A stretch of 64,000 bases of DNA from Holophagales bacterium (GTDB taxonomy: Bacteria; Acidobacteriota; Thermoanaerobaculia; UBA5066), in NCBI GenBank assembly GCA_016716705.1, contig JADJVF010000003.1, positions 62,001-126,000 on the forward strand. The letters run 5' to 3'. The position numbers and the translations under genes are program-made. Within the stretch, counting starts at the first letter, position 1. The number at the start of each line of letters is the position of its first letter. The notes under the pieces are model-generated. The model had not been told where the DNA came from and did not search any database. It was given only the letters and a program-made list of their open reading frames with translations. Below are positions 1 through 7,335 of this stretch, in pieces.

Positions 1-769
1 GAGCTGCTGGCCAGGGGCGCGACGGCCGTCGTCGTCGCGACCCCCACGTCCACGCACGCCGAGGTCGCCGAGGAGCTGCTCTCGGGCGGGGCCGACGTCC
101 TCGTCGAGAAGCCGATGACCGTGACGCTCGAGGAGGCCGACCGGCTCATCGCGGTCGCCCGCGGGAACGGCCGGGTCCTCCAGGTGGGGCACATCGAGCG
201 CTTCAACCCGGCGGTCGTGGCGGTCCTGCCGCTGGTGACCGAGCCGAAGTTCATCGAGGCGCACCGCCTCGGCGTCTTCGTTCCCCGGGCGCTCGACGTC
301 GACGTCGTCCTCGACCTCCTCGTCCACGACCTCGACATCGCTCTCGAGATCGTGAAGAGGCCGGTGACCGCGATCCACGCCGTCGGCGTGCCGATCCTCT
401 CGAAGAAGGTCGACATCGCCTCCATCCGCCTCGAGTTCGAGGGCGGGTGCGTGGCGAACCTCACCGCCTTCGCGCGTCTCGACGGAGAAGACCCGGAAGT
501 TCCGCTTCTTCCAGCCCGACTGGTACTTCTCGATCGACACGCAGGCGCGGGACGTGACGGCGTACCGGCTGGACAGGATGAGCGGCCCCCCCCGGATCAT
601 GGAGTGGCCCGTCGCGGTGATCCCCGCCGACCCGCTGACGGCCGAGGACGGCGCCTTCCTCGACGCGTGCTCCGCGCGAAGCGAGCCGGCCGTGACGGGA
701 GAGGCCGGTCGCGCGGCCCTGAAGCTCGCCCTCGACGTCCAGGAGGAAGTCCGGCGGAGGCTGGGTTGA
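1..769 (+). CDS. Gfo/Idh/MocA-family NAD(P)-dependent oxidoreductase, 5' partial, frameshifted
   Basis: The reading frame is open from base 1 and enters mid-Rossmann fold: the hydrophobic strand ending in ATPTSTHAEVA, then LVEKPMTV with the conserved EKP of the family, then VGHIERFNPA. A one-base loss in the CGCGCG stretch near 475 moves the frame. The continuation (STEKTRKFRFFQPDW to EVRRRLG) is in the next frame and ends at 769. The protein start lies outside the window. Proteins with the HIERFNP motif often sit near lipid A genes in Acidobacteriota, and GnnA-type UDP-GlcNAc 3-dehydrogenases belong to this family. That specific role is inference, because no lipid A gene is adjacent inside the window. 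The indel is more likely a sequence error than decay, because both halves remain family-like. Confidence 0.8.
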
Positions 770-1605
770 AGAAGCGGATCGGCCTCGTCGGCGGGTCGGG
801 TCTCTACTCGCTGCCGGGGCTCGTCGTCGCGGAAGAGCAGCGGCTCGAGACACCCTTCGGCGCGCCGTCCGACCCTTTCGTTCTGGGCGACCTCTCGGGC
901 GTTCCCGTGGCGTTCCTCGCGCGGCACGGCCGCGGTCACAGGTTCCTGCCGTCCGAGGTGAACTACCGGGCGAACGTCTGGGGGTTCCGGAAGCTCGGCT
1001 GCTCGTACCTCGTCTCGTCGTCGGCCTGCGGGTCGATGAAGGTCGAGTACAGACCGACGGACATCGTCCTCCCCGACCAGTTCCTCGACCTGACGAAGGG
1101 GCGGCGGTCGACGTTCTTCGGCGAGGGGTGCGTCGCGCACGTCTCCTTCTCGCACCCGGTCTCCTCGCACCTCCTCGACGTTCTGGCGAAGGCGGCGGGG
1201 GAGACGGGCGCGGTGGCCCACCGCGGCGGGACGTACCTCTGCATGGAGGGGCCGCAGTTCTCGACGCTCGCCGAGTCCCGGCTCTATCGCTCCTGGGGCG
1301 TGGACGTCATCGGGATGACGAACGCGACCGAGGCGAAGCTCTGCCGCGAGGCCGAGATCGACTACGCCACGATGTGCCTCGTGACCGACTACGACTGCTG
1401 GCACGAGGAAGAGGCGCCGGTGTCGGTGGAGGCCGTCCTCGCCGTGCTGAAGAAGAATGCCGAGACGGCGAACGGGATCCTCTCCCGCGCCCTCTCCTCG
1501 CTCGACCCCGAGCGCCCGCCCGACTGCGACGGCGCGATGCGCTTCGCCGTCCTCTCCGACCCCGCGAAGGTCCCGCCGAAGCGCGCGAACGCCTCGCGCT
1601 CCTGA
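766..1605 (+). CDS. mtnP: S-methyl-5'-thioadenosine phosphorylase (PNP/MTAP family)
   Basis: A 279-residue cytosolic enzyme predicted to split methylthioadenosine with phosphate into adenine and methylthioribose-1-phosphate (methionine/polyamine salvage). Visible family motifs are VGGSGLYSLPG at the N-terminus, the phosphate-site RHGRGHRFLPSEVNYRAN, SSACGSMK, and the C-terminal MEGPQFST, GMTNATEA and VTDYDCWH. The start is TTG at 766, whose last two bases are the first two of the TGA closing the oxidoreductase (TTGA overlap); the family N-terminus KKRIGLVGG follows at once. A longer open frame from 115 is an artefact of the upstream frameshift. The related methylthioinosine phosphorylase cannot be excluded by eye. 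Confidence 0.9.
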   Translation: MKKRIGLVGGSGLYSLPGLVVAEEQRLETPFGAPSDPFVLGDLSGVPVAFLARHGRGHRFLPSEVNYRANVWGFRKLGCSYLVSSSACGSMKVEYRPTDIVLPDQFLDLTKGRRSTFFGEGCVAHVSFSHPVSSHLLDVLAKAAGETGAVAHRGGTYLCMEGPQFSTLAESRLYRSWGVDVIGMTNATEAKLCREAEIDYATMCLVTDYDCWHEEEAPVSVEAVLAVLKKNAETANGILSRALSSLDPERPPDCDGAMRFAVLSDPAKVPPKRANASRS

Positions 1606-1621
1606 TGGAAAGGTACTGGAA

Positions 1622-2695
1622 ATGAGCTCGAACCCGAAGGTCGTCGTCACCGGCTCGGTGGCGTTCGACTACCTCATGCGCTTCCCCGGGAAGTTCCAGG
1701 ACGTCGTCGTCCCCGACCGCATGCACCGGCTCTCCGTGTCGTTTCTCGTGGACGAGATGCGGCGCGTGCGGGGGGGCGTGGCGCCGAACATCGCCTACGG
1801 CCTCGCCCTCTTCGGCGTGACCCCGTCGATCCTCGCGACGGCGGGGCAGGACGCCGCCGACTACCGCGCCTGGCTCGGCGATCAGGGGGTCGACGTCTCC
1901 GGAATGAAGCTCTGCGACGACGTCTTCACGGCGTCGTTCTTCGTCTCGACCGACCTGGAGCAGAACCAGATCGCGACGTTCTACGCAGGGGCGATGGCCC
2001 GCGCGTCCGAGCTGACGTTCCGGTCGTACGAGCCGGGCTCCGTGGCCCTCGCGCTCATCTGCCCGAGCGACCCGACGGCGATGCGGCAGCACGCCCGGGA
2101 GTGCCGGGAGCTGGGCATCCCCTACGTCTACGACCCGAGCCAGCAGGTGGCGCGGCTCGAAGGCGACGACCTCCTGGACGGCCTCGACGGCGCGGCGATG
2201 CTGATCGGCAACGACTACGAGTTCGGGATCATCGAGAAGAAGACCGGCCTGTCCGAAGCGGAGCTGGCGGCCAGAGTGCCGGTCCTCGTCATCACGAGGG
2301 GCGAAGAGGGGGCGACGATCGCCCTCCGGGGCGGGACCGCCGAGGAGCCGGGAGGAGCGAGGGCAATACGGATCCCCGCCGCGAAGCTCCTGAACGAGGC
2401 TCTCGACCCGACGGGGGTCGGGGACGCGTTCCGTTCCGGCCTGCTGGCCGCCCGCCTCAGGGGCCTGCCCTGGGAGGAAGCGGGCCGGCTCGGGTCCGTG
2501 GCCGCCGTCCTCTGCCTCGAGACGCTTGGCCCGCAGACCCGGCGGTGGAGCTTCCCGGAACTCCTCGAGAGGTACTCCGAGAGCTACGGCGGGGCTCTTC
2601 CCGGTCCGCTGGCCGAGCGGCTCCACGGCCCCGGCACGCCGGACGGAGGGACGGTCTCCGTTCGCCCGGTGGGCGGCTTCTCTCTGCTAGACTGA
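1622..2695 (+). CDS. PfkB-family carbohydrate/nucleoside kinase (adenosine kinase-like)
   Basis: A 357-residue ribokinase-fold protein. The N-terminal VVTGSVAFDYLM and RGGVAPNIAYGLALFG (the GG substrate-site motif) and the C-terminal DPTGVGDAFRSGLL (PfkB signature 2, with the catalytic Asp in GVGD) are intact. The ATG at 1622 follows a GGAAAGG Shine-Dalgarno-like stretch. It sits 16 bases after mtnP, so phosphorylation of a nucleoside or ribose product of purine salvage is plausible, but the substrate is inference. The last about 40 residues, after the kinase core, are Pro/Gly-rich and look unstructured. An in-frame upstream extension (from 1457) lies over mtnP and is discarded. Confidence 0.85.
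   Translation: MSSNPKVVVTGSVAFDYLMRFPGKFQDVVVPDRMHRLSVSFLVDEMRRVRGGVAPNIAYGLALFGVTPSILATAGQDAADYRAWLGDQGVDVSGMKLCDDVFTASFFVSTDLEQNQIATFYAGAMARASELTFRSYEPGSVALALICPSDPTAMRQHARECRELGIPYVYDPSQQVARLEGDDLLDGLDGAAMLIGNDYEFGIIEKKTGLSEAELAARVPVLVITRGEEGATIALRGGTAEEPGGARAIRIPAAKLLNEALDPTGVGDAFRSGLLAARLRGLPWEEAGRLGSVAAVLCLETLGPQTRRWSFPELLERYSESYGGALPGPLAERLHGPGTPDGGTVSVRPVGGFSLLD
2685..2693 (+). promoter_or_regulatory. Extended -10 promoter element for ribH
   Basis: TGC followed by TAGACT (2688-2693), an extended -10 shape, ends 9 bases before the ribH ATG and overlaps the stop of the kinase gene. No convincing -35 is visible. A start site about 7 bases downstream would leave almost no leader. Confidence 0.45.
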
Positions 2696-2702
2696 GGTTG
2701 CC

Positions 2703-3183
2703 ATGAACGTGCTCGAGGGCCAGCTTCGCGCCGACGGGCGGCGGTTCGGTATCGTCGCCTCTCGGACCAACGACATCGTCGTCTCCCGCCTCCTCGAGGG
2801 GGCCCTCGACGCTTTCAGGAGGCTCGGTGCGGCGGAAGGCGCCGTAACCGTGGTCAAGGTGCCGGGCTCGTGGGAGATTCCCCTCGCCCTGCGCGACCTC
2901 GGCAAAGCCGCTCCCTTCGATGCCCTCGTGGCTCTGGGCGCCGTGATCCGGGGGGACTCCCCACTTCGACTACGTCGCGAACGAAGTCGCGAAGGGAGTG
3001 TTCCAGGTCGGCCTCGAGCTCGACCTTCCGATCACCTTCGGCGTCCTGACGTGCGATTCGCTCGAGCAGGCGCTCGAGCGTTCCGGCGCCAAGGGAGGCA
3101 ACAAGGGGTTCGAGGCGGCAACGGCGGCCGTCGAGCTGGCGGACCTCCGCGCGCGGCTGCGAGCGGGCTCGCCGGTCCGGTAG
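2703..3183 (+). CDS. ribH: 6,7-dimethyl-8-ribityllumazine synthase, frameshifted
   Basis: Condenses the ribityl-aminouracil with dihydroxybutanone phosphate in the last but one riboflavin step. Frame one carries RFGIVASRTND, VKVPGSWEIPLAL and LVALGAVIRGD. The frame then changes in the CTCCCC run near 2956-2962, and HFDYVANEVAKG, the conserved catalytic-His segment, continues in the next frame, through ITFGVLTCDSLEQA to a stop at 3183. The span of 481 bases is one over a multiple of three, consistent with one extra or two missing bases. The total of about 160 residues is normal. Riboflavin synthesis is usually indispensable, so a sequence error is the likeliest cause. The gene heads a run of overlapping genes with nusB next. 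Confidence 0.88.
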
Positions 3184-3192
3184 GGGTCGCTC

Positions 3193-3657
3193 GTGAGCGG
3201 CCGGAGGCGTCGAGCCCGGGAGCTGGCGCTCCAGCTCCTCTACCAGCGAGACCTCGCCGGGACGGAACCCTCGGAGATGTTCCTCCACACCGAGGAGTAC
3301 ACGAACGCGACTCCCGACGTCCAGGAGTACGCCTCCAGGCTCCTCCTGGGGACGATCTCCCGCCTCGGCGAGCTGGACGAGCTGCTCGGGAAGCAGTCGG
3401 AGCACTGGCGGCTCGGCCGGATGCCGGTGGTGGACCGGAATCTCCTTCGCGTCGCGCTGTACGAGCTCGTCCACGAGGACGACACTCCGGACCCGGTCGT
3501 GATCGACGAGGCCGTGGAGATCGCCAAGAAGTTCTCGACCCCGTCCTCGGCCCCGTTCATCAACGGCGTCCTCGACGGAATCCGGCGAAGCCTCTACGGA
3601 CCGCGCGAGGCGTCTGCACACCGGAGGCCGAAACCGGCACCGGCGGGGAAGCCGTGA
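3193..3657 (+). CDS. nusB: Transcription antitermination factor NusB
   Basis: A 154-residue RNA-binding all-helical protein. With NusE it binds boxA and promotes antitermination at rRNA operons. It has the expected RRRARELALQLLYQRD opening, LGKQSEHWRLGRMP, the VDRNLLRVALYEL helix, and the VIDEAVEIAKKFS and FINGVLDGI motifs. The GTG start at 3193 lies 10 bases after ribH; ribH-nusB adjacency is very common in bacteria. The C-terminal about 15 residues (RRPKPAPAGKP) form a charged tail. The stop overlaps the next gene's GTG (GTGA at 3654). Confidence 0.95.
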   Translation: MSGRRRRARELALQLLYQRDLAGTEPSEMFLHTEEYTNATPDVQEYASRLLLGTISRLGELDELLGKQSEHWRLGRMPVVDRNLLRVALYELVHEDDTPDPVVIDEAVEIAKKFSTPSSAPFINGVLDGIRRSLYGPREASAHRRPKPAPAGKP

Positions 3658-4512
3658 CGCCGGCGCTGGCGCTGGCGCTCGTCCTCTTCTCGGGACCCGA
3701 GAAGGAGGCGGCGCCGCGCCCGCGCAGCGTGGAGACGGCCCGCTACCTCGTCAACGGCCCTGAGCCGTGGAAGGCGGTCCGCCCCGTCGAAGGGCCCGGA
3801 TACCGGGTCGTCCTCTCGTCACCCGACGGCCGCGCGCTCATCGCCACGGTCGAAATCGACGGATCACCCCTTCGAGACGAGGCTCCCTACCCGGTCGACC
3901 CGAGGCACGCTGCCCGCCGAGGCCCGCGAAACCCTCGCCGAGCCGCTTCCGGCCGACGACGAGCTGGAGGCGCTCTCGCGAATGCTCCTGCGCGGGGCCA
4001 CGACGCAGCTCGAGGCGGTCGAACGTGTCGTCGCGTGGGTCTCGCAGCGGATCCGCTACGACCTGCCCGGCCTCATTCCGGAAAGCGCCGCCTCCTGCCA
4101 CCGATCCCGTCGCGGTTCGTGCGTCGGCCGTTCGCTCCTGGCGGCCGACCTCCTCCGGCGAGGGGGCCTTCCAGCTCGGCAGGTGACGGGAATCCTGACC
4201 GCGCGCGAGGCGAGCGAGCTGACGGGCAACAGCCAGGAGCTCTTCAACGACGGCATCAGCGGAGTCCGCCACCGCTGGATCGAGGTCTTCGTCCCGGGGC
4301 TCGGGTGGGTCCCGTCCGATCCCGGAGGCCTCGCGAACACGATCACCGCGCGGCACCTCGCGCTTCCCGGCGCTCCCCCCGATGGTTTCGGCCTGACGGT
4401 CCTGTCCCGCGGACCGGCCCTGCAGCGTCGCGCCCACGACGGGACTCTCGCCCGGCCACGTCTTCGGGTCGTCGAAGCGGTCGATCTCCCTCCGGGAGCG
4501 GAGCGCCCGTGA
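3654..4512 (+). CDS. Transglutaminase-like domain protein, frameshifted
   Basis: Begins at a GTG overlapping the nusB stop, with a short hydrophobic N-terminus (LALALALVLF) that may be a signal or anchor. The frame shifts near 3855-3870 from VEIDG to DHPFETRLPTR and remains in the new frame to 4512. The C-terminal half is a transglutaminase-like core: GSCVGRSLLAADLL with the candidate nucleophile Cys, then RHRWIEVFVPGLGWVPSDP with the His and Asp of the Cys-His-Asp triad. Such domains in exported proteins are often proteases or amidases rather than cross-linkers. The substrate is unknown. Its stop overlaps the response-regulator start (GTGA), which ties it to the chemosensory genes. Confidence 0.7.
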
Positions 4513-4934
4513 CGAATCCTGCCCGGACCCGTCGGCACGTCCTGGTCGTCGACGATTCCGGGCCCGCACGCATGCTGATCCGCCAGGCGCTCGACAGCTG
4601 GGCTCGCAGCAACGGAGAGCGGCTCGAAGTCGTGGAGGCCGAGAACGGCTTCGAGGCGTTGCGCGAGCTTCCGCGAGCGCCGTTCGACCTCGTCCTGACC
4701 GACGTGAACATGCCGACCCTCTCCGGCCTCGAGCTGATCCGGATGATCCGGGCCCGTCCCGAGCAGCGCGGTCTGCCCGTCGTGGCGATATCCACCGAGC
4801 GCGACGCGGAGGACGCGGCGCGGGCGCGAGCGGCGGGGGCGGACGGCTACCTCGGAAAACCGTTCGACGCCGAGACGTTCGACCGGCTGCTCGACGAGCT
4901 CCTGCTTCCCTCCCGGGCACCGGAGGCGTCGTGA
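4509..4934 (+). CDS. Single-domain CheY-like response regulator
   Basis: A 141-residue receiver domain with the acidic pair in VLVVDDS (Asp15-Asp16), the phosphoacceptor Asp65 in LVLTDVNMP, the switch residue region VVAIST and the conserved Lys in YLGKPF. There is no output domain, so it is probably the diffusible phosphorylation target of the adjacent CheA. The GTG start overlaps the previous stop, and its own TGA overlaps the cheA GTG. The order receiver-cheA-cheW supports a chemosensory role, but motor control and type IV pilus control cannot be told apart from the sequence. Confidence 0.9.
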   Translation: MTNPARTRRHVLVVDDSGPARMLIRQALDSWARSNGERLEVVEAENGFEALRELPRAPFDLVLTDVNMPTLSGLELIRMIRARPEQRGLPVVAISTERDAEDAARARAAGADGYLGKPFDAETFDRLLDELLLPSRAPEAS

Positions 4935-6928
4935 GCCGCGGGCAGGCGCCCGGTGGCCCCTTCTCGAAGGAGTTCCTCGCCGAGGCCGAGATGCTGCTCG
5001 AAGAGGCCGTCACCTGCATCGACGGTCTCGACGGCGAAACGGACGATCCGAGCCCCTCGAAGGTGAACGCGCTCTTCCGCGCCGTCCACTCGCTGAAGGG
5101 CGTGGCCGGGATGGTCGGGCTGACCGGGATCGCCGAGGCTGCCCACGATCTCGAGACGCTTCTCGATGACGTGAGGATGGGTCGAGTGGTCCCGACCTCC
5201 GCCGCGTTCGCGGCCATCCGCGGCGGACTCACGGCTCTCTCGTCGCTCGTCGATCGCGTCGCGGCGGGCGAAGAGGCTCCTTCGCTCGGTGAACGGCTCC
5301 GTACCCGCCTCGATGCCACCCTGGTCGGAGCTCGTCAGGAGCCGGTCCCGGAGGCACCGGTCCTCCCGCCCGACCTCGATGCGTCGCTCTCCGACTACGA
5401 GCGGCACCGCGTCGGCGAGGCGGCGCGCCGTGCGAAGGGGCTCGTCCTGGTCGACCTCGACCTCGATTTCGACTCCTTCGACACGGGGCTGCGCACGGCG
5501 ATGGCCGAGTCCTCCGCCGCCGGCGAGCTGATCGGGACGTTCCCGGGTACCGCGAGCGATCCCTCGCGGATGGCCTTCCGGCTCCTCGTGGCACTTCCGC
5601 CGGACACCGACACCGCCGCCCTCGGAGAACGGTGCGGAGCCCGTCGTGTCATCGTCGTCCGGGGCGGAGCGCGCCCCGTGCCGCCGCCGGCACCGGTCCG
5701 CCAGGCCGCCGAGGCGGCGCCGCACGTGGCAAAAGGGGTCGTGCGCGTTCCCCTGGACAAGGTCGCCGCTCTCGTCGACCTCGCGGGAGACCTTGCGCTC
5801 ACCCGCGGGGCACTCGGCCGAGCGCTTCGTCGCGCCCTGGCGGGGGCCCCGGACCGGAGCGCCCGGTACGAGGCGCAGCGCGCCTTTGCGCAGCTCGACC
5901 GGCTCGTCTCGGCCCTCGGTCCGACCGCGCTGTCCCTCCGGCTCGTACCCGTGGAGACGCTGACGTCCCGGCTCGGCCGCGCGTTCACTCGCGCTGCGGC
6001 GGCGCTCGGCAAGGAGGCCGATTTCGTCGTTCACGGCGTAGAGACCGAGATCGACAAGGTCCTGGCCGACGAGCTTGCCGACCCGCTCCTGCACATCGTC
6101 CGAAACGCCCTCGACCACGGCGTCGAGTCTCCCGACGCGCGCCTGGCGGCGGGAAAGCCGCGGCGCGGCCGCGTCGCGATGACGGTGGCGCCTCGCGGCC
6201 GCGAGGTCGTCCTCACCTTCTCCGACGACGGACGAGGCATCGACAGGAACGCGATCGTGAAGAGAGCACGGGAGACCGGGCTCCTCTCTTCGAAGGAACC
6301 CGACCCGCGCGACCCGTTTTCCCTCCTCTTCCGGCCGGGCTTCTCGACGGCCGAAGCCGTGACCGAGTTTTCGGGGCGGGGCGTGGGACTCGACGTCGTG
6401 GCGGAGGCCCTCGCGAGGCTCGGAGGTCGCGTCCGGGTCCGGTCGACGCCCGGGTCCGGGACGACGTTCGAGGTCGCCGTCCCGATGACCCTCGTCCTGC
6501 TCGAGTCGCTCGTCGTCCGCGTCGGCGATCTCCGCCTCGCGCTCCCCGGCGAGAACGTCGTCCGGACGCTCCAGGCCCGGCCGGACGACACGGAGCTCGT
6601 CGGTGGCACCCCGTGCCTTAGGGACGGGGATCGGGCCGTCCCGCTGGCCAGGCTGGACCGTCTCCTCGGTCTCACCCCGCGGGGCGGGCGAACCGGGCCC
6701 GAGTCCGTCGTCGTCGCCGAAGACGGAGAGCGCGTCGCTGCGTTCGTCGTCGATTCCGTGGAAGGGGTCTGGGACCTCCTCGTCAAACCGCTCGCAGACT
6801 CCGTTCCGCGACTCAGGGAGATATCCGGCGCGGCCGAAGTCCCCGGGGGAGAGGTCGCCCTGGCCCTGGACCCGGGAGCGCTCCTGGCCCGGGTCTACGC
6901 TTCCACGCAGGCCGGGAGGGCCGCGTGA
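4931..6928 (+). CDS. cheA: Chemotaxis histidine kinase CheA
   Basis: A 665-residue multidomain kinase. The HPt domain (about 1-130) has the phosphorylatable His53 in LFRAVHSLKGVAGM. A region of about 160-260 beginning LSDYERHRVGEA resembles the non-classical P2 replacement of CheA-like kinases. P3 dimerisation is followed by the ATPase domain with the N-box HIVRNALDHGVESP, G1 DDGRGID and G2 GRGVGLDVV. A C-terminal CheW-like P5 domain (from about 515) should bind CheW and receptors. GTG start in a GTGA overlap. All catalytic motifs look intact. No methyl-accepting receptor gene is present in the window, so the signal input is unknown. Confidence 0.95.
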   Translation: MSRGQAPGGPFSKEFLAEAEMLLEEAVTCIDGLDGETDDPSPSKVNALFRAVHSLKGVAGMVGLTGIAEAAHDLETLLDDVRMGRVVPTSAAFAAIRGGLTALSSLVDRVAAGEEAPSLGERLRTRLDATLVGARQEPVPEAPVLPPDLDASLSDYERHRVGEAARRAKGLVLVDLDLDFDSFDTGLRTAMAESSAAGELIGTFPGTASDPSRMAFRLLVALPPDTDTAALGERCGARRVIVVRGGARPVPPPAPVRQAAEAAPHVAKGVVRVPLDKVAALVDLAGDLALTRGALGRALRRALAGAPDRSARYEAQRAFAQLDRLVSALGPTALSLRLVPVETLTSRLGRAFTRAAAALGKEADFVVHGVETEIDKVLADELADPLLHIVRNALDHGVESPDARLAAGKPRRGRVAMTVAPRGREVVLTFSDDGRGIDRNAIVKRARETGLLSSKEPDPRDPFSLLFRPGFSTAEAVTEFSGRGVGLDVVAEALARLGGRVRVRSTPGSGTTFEVAVPMTLVLLESLVVRVGDLRLALPGENVVRTLQARPDDTELVGGTPCLRDGDRAVPLARLDRLLGLTPRGGRTGPESVVVAEDGERVAAFVVDSVEGVWDLLVKPLADSVPRLREISGAAEVPGGEVALALDPGALLARVYASTQAGRAA

Positions 6929-7335
6929 CCGCGGGAGATCTGCTCGCCTTTCGCGCCGGGGGAGAGCGGTTTGCCGTACCGCTCGAAAGGGTCCGCGAAG
7001 CGGCCCGCCCGCGGCGGATCACGCCGCTGCCGGGAGCGCCGGCGTGGTGGAGCGGAGTGGCCCTCGTACGGGGGGAAGCTCTCGGAATCGTAGACGTCGC
7101 GGCCGCGGCCGGGCTGCCTCCTTCCACTCCTGGCCTCCTGCCCCTCGTGGTCGTCCTTCACGGGTGCAATCACGCGCTCCTCGTCGACTCCATCGACGGC
7201 GTGGAGCCGTTTCCCACCGGTCAGGTGGTGCCCCCCCCGCCCGGTCGAGGAGCGCTCAGCGGGGTTGTCGCGGAAGAAGGGGGCTTCCTCTCCCTGCTCG
7301 ACGTCGACCACTTCGGGGCGAAGGGCGAGCCATGA
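6925..7335 (+). CDS. cheW: CheW-like coupling protein
   Basis: A 136-residue single CheW fold: LLAFRAGGERFAVPLERVREAARP at the N-terminus (two strands), LPGAPAWWSGVALVRGEALGIVDV (the conserved region around the receptor/kinase interface) and LLVDSIDGVEPF. It is expected to bridge CheA to a chemoreceptor in the cytoplasm. The GTG start overlaps the cheA stop, and the TGA overlaps the following ATG, so it sits in the middle of a coupled series. It has an unusual proline run (VVPPPPGRG) near residue 110. Confidence 0.88.
   Translation: MTAGDLLAFRAGGERFAVPLERVREAARPRRITPLPGAPAWWSGVALVRGEALGIVDVAAAAGLPPSTPGLLPLVVVLHGCNHALLVDSIDGVEPFPTGQVVPPPPGRGALSGVVAEEGGFLSLLDVDHFGAKGEP

Noticed and set aside
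115..1605. An apparent oxidoreductase-MTA phosphorylase fusion
   Set aside because: Junk residues join the two; a one-base indel in the first gene opens the frame into mtnP.
2703..4934. An apparent 743-residue fusion of lumazine synthase and a response regulator
   Set aside because: The middle is out-of-frame nusB and transglutaminase sequence. The fusion arises because ribH and the regulator happen to share a frame and ribH is frameshifted.
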